Under the pieces are notes generated by a model that saw only the letters and a program-made list of their open reading frames with translations, did not search any database and was not told where the DNA came from. A stretch of DNA of 64,000 bases from Alteribacillus bidgolensis (lineage in GTDB: Bacteria > Bacillota > Bacilli > Bacillales > Marinococcaceae), in the NCBI RefSeq assembly GCF_002886255.1, contig NZ_KZ614149.1, positions 930,001 through 994,000 on the forward strand, in the 5' to 3' direction. The position numbers and the translations under genes are program-made. This document shows positions 37,110 to 46,645 of the stretch, one piece after another (the stretch's first letter is position 1; the number at the start of each line of letters is the position of its first letter).

Positions 37110-37766
37110 CTTCTACTCCTATCTAGCGAATCTTGTTTAACCTATTTTTCTATTTTATCATCTAAATCGTAGTAGACAGGATGCGCAATAACAGTAAGCT
37201 CGCCGGCAAACCGAGTTTTTCTAATTAATTGAATCGCTTCTTTAGGGGAAAGCTCTTTTGCTTTTTCCCATAACCAGGTTTCCCTTCGCCCAAGTACCTA
37301 TCAAATACTTCCGAAATGGAAGCGGCGTATGCTTTTTCAAACTAATTAAGCCCTAGCTTCATGCGGGCGGCCGGCACTACCTCCATCCACATGTTTCAGC
37401 ACATTCTCTGCTGATAGATTGATTTTTATCCAATGCATTTTCTTCAGCATAACATGCAGCCGTTCTTCACGCATAATTCTCTGTTCTTCTAGTGCCTTTT
37501 CAAACAATTTTCTCATTTATATTTATTCCTTAGCCGAGCATATGTACACTTTTACCATTAATTTTCGTAGATAGTTCAATACCGTTTATAATAGTTAACT
37601 CTAGGGTGGACGCTTTTTCTTTTGCTTCTTCTATCCCGTTTGTTGTGTCGTAGTCTGTTAGTGCAACGGTCGCCAAGTTAGCATGATAACATTTTTGCAT
37701 TATTTCAGACGGGGGATATCCCCCGTCTGAGGCTGTCGAATGCATGTGTAAATCAGCTTTTATCAT
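37110..37766 (-). pseudogene. Decayed PHP-domain phosphoesterase
   Basis: The frame starts MIKADLHMHSTASDGGYPPS, with VALTDYDTTNGIEEA and INGIELSTKINGKSVHMLG (PHP metal motifs HMH and the TDHD-type site, here TDYD), then stops at 37530. Further remnants follow out of frame: GGSAGRPHEARA near 37370 and AKELSPKEAIQLIRKTRFAG, VIAHPVYYDLDD near 37190. This is a YciV/TrpH-like RNase AM or nucleotide phosphoesterase broken by several stops. Its first codons overlap the end of the upstream gene. Confidence 0.8.
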
Positions 37767-38277
37767 TCTGTTTGTCTTCTTTTTCCTCATTTAACTCCAA
37801 ATTCCAAGTAGCCATTCCCCTGCCGGTATGGTCCATATAAGAAAACTCGTAATGAGAAGAAGGATTTACTTCAAAAGCTATCGTTCCACGGCGAAGTCCC
37901 TCCGGACGTAATTGTCCTCCTATGAGACGTTGATCATCATGCATTGATTCGTGTTCTGCAGCATGGCCTTCTTCATCAATAACGAGGGTGTTAAAAAGTG
38001 GAATTTCTCTAGCTTCCTCTGAAGTATTAAAAAATGATACGTCTACAACAACATAACGACTATCCTCTTTGTTCATTATGTAAGCTTCATGGACCGTAAT
38101 ATCAAAACGATTGACGCGGCTAGTCTCCTCCATTTCCAGTAAATGTTCGGAGTCGGCGGAGACAGTTTGATAAAATTGTTCTCCGCTATCTGCTCCTCGT
38201 TGTGATTGAACAAACATACCGCTAAAAAAACCTAGAATGAGTGTTAAGCCAAGCAAGAGCCAATATTTTTTGTCCAT
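37753..38277 (-). CDS. Membrane-anchored DUF4352-like protein
   Basis: A 174-residue protein with an N-terminal anchor (YWLLLGLTLILGFFSGMF) and an extracytoplasmic Ig-like domain (NRFDITVHEAYIMNKEDSRY, VVVDVSFFNTSEEAREIPLF, GTIAFEVNPSSHYEF). The pattern fits the DUF4352/telokin-like group of Gram-positive surface proteins. Function is unknown. Highly acidic tail (NEEKEDKQNDKS). Confidence 0.65.
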   Translation of the reverse strand: MDKKYWLLLGLTLILGFFSGMFVQSQRGADSGEQFYQTVSADSEHLLEMEETSRVNRFDITVHEAYIMNKEDSRYVVVDVSFFNTSEEAREIPLFNTLVIDEEGHAAEHESMHDDQRLIGGQLRPEGLRRGTIAFEVNPSSHYEFSYMDHTGRGMATWNLELNEEKEDKQNDKS

Positions 38278-38327
38278 CTTCTTTCCTCTCTCCCATTCCC
38301 ATCAGAAGCCTGATCTCTCAGAAAAAG

Positions 38328-38345
38328 TCCCGGAATTTCCGGGAA
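38328..38345 (-). terminator. Terminator of nadE
   Basis: Stem TCCCGGAA / TTCCGGGA followed by CTTTTTC on the minus strand, 40 bases after nadE. Confidence 0.75.
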
Positions 38346-38386
38346 AGATTAATGCTTGTTTGATGCTCTAAAATAAGTACACATTT

Positions 38387-39211
38387 TTATTTCCACCAAT
38401 CATCGTGAACGGTAACTGGCAATTGCCGTTTGTGCTCGGTTTGTTCATATCTTTTTATAAGTTTTTCTTCCGTTTTTGGATCGATACGTTTTCCCTCTAG
38501 AAAGTCATCGATTTGATCATACGTCATTCCTAAAGCTTCTTCGTCTGGCAATCCTGGTTTATCACTTTCTAAATCAGCTGTTGGTACTTTTTCAAAGAAT
38601 TGAGATGGTGCTTGTAATTCTCTTAAAAGTTCTTTTCCTTGCCGTTTGTTTAAGCCAAACAATGGCGCAATATCACAAGCCCCGTCTCCATGTTTTGTGA
38701 AAAAACCAGTTACCGCTTCTGCAGCATGGTCGGTTCCTATAACAAGACATCCATATTCTGCAGCAATATCATACTGTACTTTCATACGTTCTCTTGCTTT
38801 TGTATTCCCTTTGTTAAAATCACTCATTTTTCTGTCTGTAGCTTCTTCAAAAGCATGTTCAGCAGCATCGGCTGCTTCTTTTATATTAACAGTTATTGTT
38901 TGAGATGGTGAAATAAAATCCATAGCAGAAACGGCGTCGTCTTCATCGAATTGTTTCCCATATGGAAGTCTCAACGCTATAAATGTATATGATTTAGTTT
39001 CTTCATTATTCAATTCATCTACAGCCATTTGCGCTAATTTTCCAGCCAAAGAGGAGTCTTGACCGCCGGAGATCCCCAGCACAAATCCATTTACCCCGGT
39101 CTTTTTGGCATATTCTTTCATGAAATTTTTACGTGTTTTTATTTCATCTTTTGGATTAATAGATGGCTGAACGTTTAATGCGTCGATAATTTCTTCTTGT
39201 GTAACTTTCAT
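38387..39211 (-). CDS. nadE: NH3-dependent NAD synthetase
   Basis: A 274-residue enzyme that amidates nicotinate adenine dinucleotide in the last step of NAD synthesis. The ATP pyrophosphatase loop is LGISGGQDSSLAGKL; GTDHAAEAVTGFFTKHGDG and DIAPLFGLNKRQGKELLREL complete the active site. There is no glutaminase domain, so ammonia is the donor. The length fits the Bacillus dimeric type. Confidence 0.95.
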   Translation of the reverse strand: MKVTQEEIIDALNVQPSINPKDEIKTRKNFMKEYAKKTGVNGFVLGISGGQDSSLAGKLAQMAVDELNNEETKSYTFIALRLPYGKQFDEDDAVSAMDFISPSQTITVNIKEAADAAEHAFEEATDRKMSDFNKGNTKARERMKVQYDIAAEYGCLVIGTDHAAEAVTGFFTKHGDGACDIAPLFGLNKRQGKELLRELQAPSQFFEKVPTADLESDKPGLPDEEALGMTYDQIDDFLEGKRIDPKTEEKLIKRYEQTEHKRQLPVTVHDDWWK

Positions 39212-39236
39212 TGTAATCCCTCCACGAGTATACTGT

Positions 39237-39578
39237 TTATCTTTTCCTGCTATGATCCGTTTTTAAACCTTTTGTATTGTATAAGGAAAAGCGTTCAATC
39301 TGATGATATTGCCCTTCTGCTTCTAGAATATGAATTTGATTACTGCCCAGCAGATCAAAGTGAGGAAATGAAAGTCGCTGATGAATCCATTCTTCTTTTA
39401 AACCATATTGCCTTCCCCATTGTGCAAGCTTATGAATATTAGCGCAGCCAACTTTTGTTACGGTATGGCAGTCAGGGAATCTTTCATCATACCAATAATG
39501 AGTTATAAAAGCAATCTCTTCCAATTCTACTTTTTCTTTCCAAGCTTTTAATTCTTCTTTTTTGACCCCAAAAGCCAT
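39237..39578 (-). CDS. Conserved hypothetical protein
   Basis: A 113-residue soluble protein with EEIAFITHYWYDERFPDCHT, CANIHKLAQWGRQYGLKEEW and LSFPHFDLLGSNQIHILEAE. The core (a helix ending in GLKEEWI followed by PHFDLL) resembles DUF4031-type proteins, but I cannot confirm it. It is encoded 25 bases upstream of nadE and may share its transcript. Confidence 0.6.
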   Translation of the reverse strand: MAFGVKKEELKAWKEKVELEEIAFITHYWYDERFPDCHTVTKVGCANIHKLAQWGRQYGLKEEWIHQRLSFPHFDLLGSNQIHILEAEGQYHQIERFSLYNTKGLKTDHSRKR

Positions 39579-39653
39579 AATGCTAGATCCCTCTTTCTCT
39601 TTATACCATAAGTTGACGCTATAAAAGAATATTCATGATAGATTTACTTTCAT

Positions 39654-40076
39654 TTAGTTAGACTTTTTATTTTTCTCATAAACTTCATGCCATTGCGGCA
39701 GCTGTTTTTTTATAGAGACAGGACGGAAGGATTCTTTTTTCACGCAGACATGGCTGCTGCTTCCGTGTGCACATATTTGGCCATTCTGATTATTAATTTT
39801 GTATCCGTAAACAACTCTAAGGCCGTCATAAGAATCAATCCAGGTTAAAAGCGTTACAGATTCTCCGAAGCGAGCAGGAAACTTGTAATCAAGATCGATG
39901 TTTATGACCGGAGAAACAATACCTGCTGCTTCTAAATCGCTGTAATCGAAACCGAGTTCTTTTATTAACTTCGTACGGCCTAATTCACACCAGACGATAT
40001 AATTAGAGTGGTGAACCACTCCCATTTGATCTGTTTCTGCATATCTTACATCAATTTTTGTTTCCGTTATTTTCAT
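39654..40076 (-). CDS. Acyl-CoA thioesterase, 4HBT hotdog fold (YneP/YbgC type)
   Basis: A 140-residue hotdog protein. TKIDVRYAETDQMGVVHHSN contains the catalytic Asp (YAETDQMGVVHH), and YIVWCELGRTKLIKELGFDY is the conserved following helix. Members hydrolyse acyl-CoA. Its start overlaps the end of the AAA ATPase gene by 26 bases, so it belongs to that operon. Confidence 0.85.
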   Translation of the reverse strand: MKITETKIDVRYAETDQMGVVHHSNYIVWCELGRTKLIKELGFDYSDLEAAGIVSPVINIDLDYKFPARFGESVTLLTWIDSYDGLRVVYGYKINNQNGQICAHGSSSHVCVKKESFRPVSIKKQLPQWHEVYEKNKKSN

Positions 40077-42426
40077 TTTTACTGTCCCCGCTTTCTGCCT
40101 GTTTATAGATGAATGCTGCGTTTATATCTTCTTTGGTTAATAAGCGTAAAGCATCTAACGCTGTCTCGTTATTTTCTGTTAATCGAAACGCTTGCTGCTG
40201 AAATAGCTCTTCTGCCATATCTTCAGCAAAGCGAGCATTGCCGGAGGTATCCATGGTTACATAGACATATTTTAAATAATCTAAAGCCCCGTTTTCAAAA
40301 TAATAACCATAACCGCGTACATATTGATCGGTGACAGCAGCAAGTTCGTCCGGCACAAAAGAGGGAAAATAAAAAGATTTTTTGAAACGGGACTGCAATC
40401 CAGGGTTTGTTTGAAACAATTGATCCATAGGGCCTGGGTATCCGGAAAGAATAACTACTAGATTTTCATCATGTTTGGTCATTTCTTCTACAAGTGTGTC
40501 CAGCGCTTCTCTTCCAAAATCTCCTCTCCCTGGTGCAGCTAAGGAGTAGGCCTCATCAATAAACAGCACACCGCCAAGAGCTTCTCTAATCTTTCGTCTC
40601 GTTTTTGCAGCTGTCTGACCGGTATACTCTGCTACTAGATCACTTCTGCCGCAGACGACAGTATGGCCGCGTTTTAATAAGCCCATATCTTTTAGAATAC
40701 TGGCATACAAATTTGCTACCGTGGTCTTTCCTGTCCCAGGAGGCCCAGTAAATACTGTATGAAGCTGAATCGGTGCGACAGGGATATCTGCTTTCCTTCG
40801 TTCGTTTTGTATATGAATAAACGAGGCCAGCTTTTTCATTTCCTGTTTTACTTCCTTTAATCCAATAAGCGAATCTAAACGAGATAAAGGAGACTCACTG
40901 TCTTTGGTGTTTTCTGTTAGGGCTGGGTCTTTCATATCTTCAGCAGTAAGCAAAGCGAAATCGTCCATGTGAGAAGAGGATTCTCCCCCAATCTTCGCAC
41001 CCTTTTGAAAAATAGCATCCATAACAATATTTTTTGCTGTACGTGCATTCCCGAATGTTTCATCAACTTGCTCTTTTTCTATTCGTTTTTCAAGTTCTTT
41101 TTTTCCATCTTCACTTATGACAAAATCATTATCTAACGCAACTTTCTCTGCAATCTCAAGAAGTTCATCGGCTGAATAATCGGGAAGATGAATATGGTTG
41201 CTTTCAGGAAAACGGCTGCGAAGCCCCGGATTTGATCTCAGAAATTGCCGCATTTCTTCTGGATATCCAGCTAATATGACGGCAAATGTTCCTGCATATT
41301 CACCGCTTGTCATAGCTGACACAAGTGTGTCAATAGCTGTTTGTCCGAAATCGTTCCCTGACATGCCTTCTCTTTTCAAGCTATAAGCTTCATCAATAAA
41401 CAAAATACCGCCTACTGCTTCTTTCACTAGGTTTATCGTCTTTTCTTCCGTTTGTCCGACATAGCCGCCTACAAGCTGCGAACGATCTGCTTCAAGTACT
41501 TCATCGCGCTGCAAGAGCCCAAGTTGATGGTAAATTTTTGCTAAGAGACGTGCAAGCATTGTTTTGCCCGTTCCAGGGTTACCAGTAAGGATCATATGCA
41601 AACTTCGTTCATCGTTTAAGTGATAACCTTTTTCTTTACGCTGTTTTTGATATTGAAGATAATGATATAAACGGTGAACTCGATTTTTTACAGTTGTTAA
41701 TCCAATCATTTGGTGAAGTTCGTCCAACGGATTTTGTTCTGTATGTGGAATGGCTGCCGTCTGCTGCAGCAATTCATGCCATTGTTGTTTTAGTTCTGTG
41801 AGATCGGAAACGGCTGTTTTTATAATCTTCACTTGCTCAGGTGAATAAAACGACCCTGCGGCTGTCCGCAGGTATTCATCTGCTGCGTTATGCAATGTTG
41901 TAAATAAACCCATACCTTTATCAATTAACTCATCGAGAGTATGTAAATCAAAGGATTGTTTTGAAGCTAATTGTTCCAATGTATTATATTTGCTTTTCAG
42001 TAATTCTTTCGATTCATGCAAAGCATGAAGTTCTTTATCAGCCATATCTTTTAGTTGAGCTGCAGCTTTTTTTCTAGCGCTGCTTTGATCTGTTTCGCGT
42101 ATAGAAGTTAAAGGAAGAGAAAAGATAGTATCTTTCATATATTCGATTTGTTCTAAAGCGGAAAGCTTTAATAAAATAGGCTCTTCGTCATTTAATTCCA
42201 AACCGTTTGCTATCCAGTTTTTTACCATAGGATCAAATCTATAGCGTTTATTGTAGCGGTCTCTAGCTAACAGACCATAAATTTTTGCTGCTGTTTGTTT
42301 TTCTTGTTCGTTTTCTATGTCCGCTTGTTCCAAAATGTATTGAGCTTCCTTAGGAGAAAAATAGTTCATTTGGTTTTCCCATGTCTCAATATCCAATGTT
42401 ACCACATCGTAGTTAGAAATCGACAA
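40051..42426 (-). CDS. Double AAA+ ATPase of the SpoVK/CbbX type
   Basis: A 791-residue protein with an N-terminal helical region and two CbxX/CfxQ-type AAA+ modules. Walker A: TGNPGTGKTMLARLLAK (about 280) and TGPPGTGKTTVANLYAS (about 558). Walker B: GGILFIDEAYSLKREG and GGVLFIDEAYSLAAPG. SpoVK of Bacillus has one such module and acts in spore maturation; this is a two-module relative. TTG start behind AAGGAGCG, eight bases apart. Remodelling of a protein partner is the likely role. Confidence 0.85.
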   Translation of the reverse strand: MSISNYDVVTLDIETWENQMNYFSPKEAQYILEQADIENEQEKQTAAKIYGLLARDRYNKRYRFDPMVKNWIANGLELNDEEPILLKLSALEQIEYMKDTIFSLPLTSIRETDQSSARKKAAAQLKDMADKELHALHESKELLKSKYNTLEQLASKQSFDLHTLDELIDKGMGLFTTLHNAADEYLRTAAGSFYSPEQVKIIKTAVSDLTELKQQWHELLQQTAAIPHTEQNPLDELHQMIGLTTVKNRVHRLYHYLQYQKQRKEKGYHLNDERSLHMILTGNPGTGKTMLARLLAKIYHQLGLLQRDEVLEADRSQLVGGYVGQTEEKTINLVKEAVGGILFIDEAYSLKREGMSGNDFGQTAIDTLVSAMTSGEYAGTFAVILAGYPEEMRQFLRSNPGLRSRFPESNHIHLPDYSADELLEIAEKVALDNDFVISEDGKKELEKRIEKEQVDETFGNARTAKNIVMDAIFQKGAKIGGESSSHMDDFALLTAEDMKDPALTENTKDSESPLSRLDSLIGLKEVKQEMKKLASFIHIQNERRKADIPVAPIQLHTVFTGPPGTGKTTVANLYASILKDMGLLKRGHTVVCGRSDLVAEYTGQTAAKTRRKIREALGGVLFIDEAYSLAAPGRGDFGREALDTLVEEMTKHDENLVVILSGYPGPMDQLFQTNPGLQSRFKKSFYFPSFVPDELAAVTDQYVRGYGYYFENGALDYLKYVYVTMDTSGNARFAEDMAEELFQQQAFRLTENNETALDALRLLTKEDINAAFIYKQAESGDSKNENNGNKN

Positions 42427-42645
42427 AACGTAAACGCTCCTTAATCATAAGTCTCTTATTATATTTTACCTTATTTTTCATCCATATAAAAAAATAATGA
42501 ATAAATATATGATGGCCTGGTTGTTGATAATGGACGCGCAGTACGTATCAATACATTTGCATCATTAGCAAAACTCGGCTTGTCGGATATCAAACAGTGC
42601 GAAAAAGCTGTCCCCTACAATGTAAGAAACAGCAAGCTATCAACG

Positions 42646-43146
42646 CTATTTTATTTTAACCCATTTTAATACCCATCTAAGTATTAAAATTGACCAACCT
42701 CCAATTAGACCGCCGGCTGTATTTAAGATCACATCATCAATGTTTGCTACACGATGAGTAAAAATAAATTGATTCATTTCTATAAAGGTTGATAAACCAA
42801 TAGATAACAGTGGGATAATCCATACAGCTCTTCGTTTTTTCTTAAAAACAGCAGCCGTCAAAATTCCAAAAGGAAGAAACATAAAAATATTTCCTCCAAG
42901 TATTCGAACAGGATTTTCGATATCTGGACTATAATAAGCAATGCGAAAGATGCTGCGAAACGGAACTAAATTATAATTTCTCCCTCCAGGACCTAATGGA
43001 CCGTAAGAAGATCCATAGTTCCAGGCAAATAAAGTGACATAAAAAAGAATGCCGAGATATACAAGCAACAGTATTAAAATGATTTTTTTCCAAGATACGT
43101 TGATTTTGTTGGGTGTCGGGTTGGAAGGTGTGTCCAGATTATTCAT
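42646..43146 (-). CDS. VanZ-family membrane protein
   Basis: A 166-residue protein with four membrane helices (ILILLLVYLGILFYVTLFAW, GGNIFMFLPFGILTAAVF, AVWIIPLLSIGLSTFIEMNQ, VILNTAGGLIGGWSILIL). YNLVPFRSI, GNIFMFLPFG, E.NQ and DDVILNTAGG are VanZ motifs. VanZ proteins affect teicoplanin sensitivity in enterococci; most chromosomal members are of unknown role. Confidence 0.88.
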   Translation of the reverse strand: MNNLDTPSNPTPNKINVSWKKIILILLLVYLGILFYVTLFAWNYGSSYGPLGPGGRNYNLVPFRSIFRIAYYSPDIENPVRILGGNIFMFLPFGILTAAVFKKKRRAVWIIPLLSIGLSTFIEMNQFIFTHRVANIDDVILNTAGGLIGGWSILILRWVLKWVKIK

Positions 43147-43279
43147 GTATAACTCCTGCCTTCGTTTACTTTTTCTTTATTCATTATGGTTTCTCGATGT
43201 CATTTTGGCAAGAAGAAACGTCATGTATTAATCAACAAAAAATATTTAAAAAGAACCTGATTTGCTGTCATGAATAAAA

Positions 43280-43326
43280 AGAAACCGCCTAACAAAAGGA
43301 CTTTTCCCTTTTTATTAGACGGTTCT
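43280..43326 (-). terminator. Terminator of the FbpB-like gene
   Basis: Long stem GAACCGTCTAAT / TTAGGCGGTTTC with an inner AAAGG / CCTTT arm, and CTTTTTATTC on the minus strand. Confidence 0.75.
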
Positions 43327-43404
43327 TTCACATCACATGGCGACAATCCGAGTTTTATTAAGTAGAACGACGTTTATCCATCTACAAACGGTTTCTTCTT
43401 ATGA

Positions 43405-43530
43405 TTACTTCATCGCTTTTTTGCTCTCCCATTTTTCTTCAATCTTTTCTAAAATGGAGGGATTCTTTAGTATTTCTTGTTTATTCTCTTCTAATAATTC
43501 CTTCATTGAAATTCGTTTCTTTTTATTCAT
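43405..43530 (-). CDS. fbpB: FbpB-like Fur-regulated basic protein
   Basis: A 41-residue basic peptide: MNKKKRISMKELLEENKQEI, LKNPSILEKIEEKWESKK. The pattern KKKR.S...L.E.NKQE.LK....LE.IE.K.E.K matches FbpB of B. subtilis, which helps the sRNA FsrA repress iron-using proteins. AAGGAGAG precedes the ATG and a strong terminator follows. I could not pick out a convincing Fur box. Its position just after aconitase, a classic target of this circuit, may be coincidence. Confidence 0.72.
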   Translation of the reverse strand: MNKKKRISMKELLEENKQEILKNPSILEKIEEKWESKKAMK

Positions 43531-43660
43531 TATAAACTCTCCTTAATAAATTTATTGTTTTGCCTCTTTTTTTAGTTAAATACAGCTTTTCTTAATTATT
43601 AGATTTTTATACTTATTGTTATAATTAAATACGATACGTGAAATTTTATGGAGGCAAAAG

Positions 43661-43686
43661 AAAAACCGAACCCGGTCAGGTTCGGC
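43661..43686 (-). terminator. Terminator of acnA
   Basis: Stem CCGAACC / GGTTCGG with a TGACCG-type loop and a TTTTTCTTTT tail on the minus strand. Confidence 0.85.
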
Positions 43687-43696
43687 CTTCTCTCCT

Positions 43697-46432
43697 TTAG
43701 CTTTTAGCGCTTCTTGCTTCAGCAAGTTTGCTGCGAAGTACCATTTGAAGAATTCCGCCGTGACGATAATAGTCTGTTTCAACTTCACTATCAAATCGTG
43801 CAAGAGCTTCAAATGTTTTCTTGTTGCCATCTTCATCTGTTGCTTCTATTTCTACATAATCACGTGGTTGAACATTGTTGTCAATTTTCACATTAAATGT
43901 TTCTTTTCCAGTGAGTCCAAGGCTTTCTGCATTTTCGCCTTCTTTGAATTGGAGCGGCAGAACACCCATTAATACAAGGTTGCTGCGGTGAATGCGTTCA
44001 AAGCTTTCGGCAATTACGGTTTTGATGCCGAGCAGGTTTGTACCTTTTGCAGCCCAGTCACGAGAACTTCCCATTCCGTAGTCCTTGCCTGCAATAACCA
44101 TAAGGCCGGTGTCATCTTCTTTATATTTCATTGCAGCATCATAAATGGCCATTACTTCTCCATTTGGCCAATATGTTGTATATCCGCCTTCAGTACCCGG
44201 AGCAAGCTGGTTTTTAATACGGATGTTTGCAAACGTACCTCTCATCATCACCTCATGGTTTCCGCGGCGGGATCCATAAGAGTTAAATTGAGCAGGTTTA
44301 AGTCCTTTGTCCATCAAGTACTTACCAGCTGGGCTGTCTTTTGCAATAGAACCTGCCGGAGAAATGTGGTCTGTAGTAACCGAATCTCCAAATTTACCGA
44401 TGACACGCAGGTCATTAAGCTCTTTAATGTCTTCAGGTTCTTCAGACATTTCTTCAAAGAATGGCGGGTTTTGAATGTAGGTGGATTCGTCGTCCCAGTC
44501 ATACAATGCTGCATTTTCATCAGATTGAAGATCGTTCCAGCGCTCGTTATTATCGAATACACTCTCGTATTCTTTTTTGAACATCTCAGGTGATACGTTG
44601 TTATGAACAAATTCTTTAATTTCAGCAGCTGTCGGCCAAATGTCTTCAAAGTAAACATCATTGCCATCTTTATCCTTGCCGAACGAATCGTTATTCATAT
44701 CGAAATTCACGTTCCCCGCAAGAGCATATGCCACTACTAACGGAGGAGAAGCAAGATAGTTTGCTTTTACAAGCGGGTGGATGCGACCTTCAAAGTTACG
44801 GTTACCACTTAATACCGAAGAAACGAGCATATCATTTTCTGCAATAGCTTCTTCAATTTCTTCTGGAAGCGGTCCGCTGTTTCCGATACACGTTGTACAG
44901 CCATATCCTACTAGGTTGAAACCGAGTTGATCGAGATAAGGCATCAAACCTGCATCTTCTAAATAACGCGTAACGACTTTTGAACCAGGAGCAAGGGATG
45001 TTTTTACGTATTCTGGTACGTCCAGCCCTTTTTCAATTGCTTTTTTAGCAATTAATCCAGCTCCGATCATTACGTATGGGTTCGAAGTATTCGTACAGCT
45101 TGTGATTGCTGCGATTGTTACTGCACCTGTTTCAAGTTCAGAAGTTTTACCGTTTGGATGTTTCACTTCTGCTTTTTTGTTAATATCCTCCGGCGCCAAT
45201 CCAAATCCTTGATTTCCGGCAGGTGCTGTTAAAGCATCATTAAATCGCTTTTTCATCTCAGACATAGGAATCAAGTCCTGCGGACGCTTTGGACCAGACA
45301 AGCTTGGCTCAATTTGAGAAAGATCGATTTCGACTACTTTTGTGAAATCCGGTTCTTCTTTTCCGTCTTCATAGAAAAGATCATTTGTTTTGCAATACTC
45401 TTCTACCAATTTAATGTGGTCTTCCGTACGTCCTGTAAGGCGTAAATAATTTAATGATTCTTGGTCTACCGGGAAGAAACCGCATGTTGCACCGTATTCT
45501 GGCGCCATGTTTGAAATGGTTGCACGGTCTGCAAGCGGCATTTCAGCAAGGCCAGGACCAAAGAATTCAACAAATTTACCAACTACGTTAGTCTCACGAA
45601 GTGTTTGAGTCACTTTAAGAGCGAGGTCAGTAGCAGTTGCTCCGTTTGGAAGAGAGCCTTTCAAACGGACCCCGATCACTTCAGGTGCTGGGAAATATGA
45701 TGGCTGCTGCAGCATGCCAGCTTCTGCTTCAATACCGCCTACACCCCAGCCAAGCACACCAAGTCCGTTAATCATAGTGGTATGAGAATCTGTTCCGACT
45801 AACGTGTCTGGATAGGCTTCTACTTCACCGTTTTCGGTCTCATTAGCATGAACGACAGAAGCAAGATATTCCAAGTTTACTTGGTGAACAATACCTGTAG
45901 CCGGCGGAACTGCACTGTAATTATCAAATGCTTTTGTAGCCCAGCTAAGAAGTTTGTATCTTTCTTCGTTTCTTTCAAACTCCAAATCCATATTACGTCG
46001 AAGAGAATCGGACGAACCAAATTCATCCACCTGTACAGAGTGGTCTACGACAAGGTCTACTGGGATAGCAGGGTTAATTTTTTCTGCATCTCCCCCAATA
46101 TCAGCCATTGCTTTTCTCAAAGAAGCTAGGTCTACTACCGCAGGTACACCAGTGAAGTCTTGAAGGATAACCCGTGACGGTTTAAAAGGAACATCTTCCT
46201 TTCCGCCTTTGTCTTGCCCCCAATTAGCAAGGCTTTCTACGTGTTCTTTTTTAATTACTTTTCCATCCAACTGTCTTAGCACAGATTCCAGCAGCACTTT
46301 AATAGAGTATGGAAGCTTGGATACATTAGCTACGCCTGCCTGCTCTAGTGCTTTAATGTCGTAGTAATAATACGTCTTTCCATCAGATGTGAAAGACTTA
46401 CGCGCGTTAAAGACATCTTGATTTGTACTCAT
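43697..46432 (-). CDS. acnA: Aconitate hydratase
   Basis: A 911-residue aconitase A/IRP1-type enzyme of the TCA cycle. The [4Fe-4S] cysteines are in AITSCTNTSNP (C1) and GYGCTTCIGNSGP (C2, C3); SGNRNFEGR and GMGSSRDWAAKG hold active-site Arg and Ser. In Bacillus the apoprotein also binds RNA at iron-responsive elements. The ATG at 46432 follows GAGGAGGG; the frame is open 35 codons upstream without a site. Confidence 0.97.
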   Translation of the reverse strand: MSTNQDVFNARKSFTSDGKTYYYYDIKALEQAGVANVSKLPYSIKVLLESVLRQLDGKVIKKEHVESLANWGQDKGGKEDVPFKPSRVILQDFTGVPAVVDLASLRKAMADIGGDAEKINPAIPVDLVVDHSVQVDEFGSSDSLRRNMDLEFERNEERYKLLSWATKAFDNYSAVPPATGIVHQVNLEYLASVVHANETENGEVEAYPDTLVGTDSHTTMINGLGVLGWGVGGIEAEAGMLQQPSYFPAPEVIGVRLKGSLPNGATATDLALKVTQTLRETNVVGKFVEFFGPGLAEMPLADRATISNMAPEYGATCGFFPVDQESLNYLRLTGRTEDHIKLVEEYCKTNDLFYEDGKEEPDFTKVVEIDLSQIEPSLSGPKRPQDLIPMSEMKKRFNDALTAPAGNQGFGLAPEDINKKAEVKHPNGKTSELETGAVTIAAITSCTNTSNPYVMIGAGLIAKKAIEKGLDVPEYVKTSLAPGSKVVTRYLEDAGLMPYLDQLGFNLVGYGCTTCIGNSGPLPEEIEEAIAENDMLVSSVLSGNRNFEGRIHPLVKANYLASPPLVVAYALAGNVNFDMNNDSFGKDKDGNDVYFEDIWPTAAEIKEFVHNNVSPEMFKKEYESVFDNNERWNDLQSDENAALYDWDDESTYIQNPPFFEEMSEEPEDIKELNDLRVIGKFGDSVTTDHISPAGSIAKDSPAGKYLMDKGLKPAQFNSYGSRRGNHEVMMRGTFANIRIKNQLAPGTEGGYTTYWPNGEVMAIYDAAMKYKEDDTGLMVIAGKDYGMGSSRDWAAKGTNLLGIKTVIAESFERIHRSNLVLMGVLPLQFKEGENAESLGLTGKETFNVKIDNNVQPRDYVEIEATDEDGNKKTFEALARFDSEVETDYYRHGGILQMVLRSKLAEARSAKS

Positions 46433-46645
46433 ATGTATTCCCTCCTCAAAAACTATGATATAACAGATTGAAGAAAAAGTCGAAATCTTGTTTCCGCTTA
46501 TAAAAATTACCGGAAAAATTCGATGATTTCCACCCACTATCTAAGAATAGCAAAACTTTTTACAAATATAAAGTGAAACTTATAACCTGCAGTACTTCTG
46601 CCTTACACAACCAGTGCCTGCATTACCTTAGGGGTTTCTAATTAC

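Noticed and set aside
43576..43836. An 86-codon minus-strand frame at the end of acnA
   Set aside because: It is an out-of-frame shadow of the aconitase gene and its terminator.
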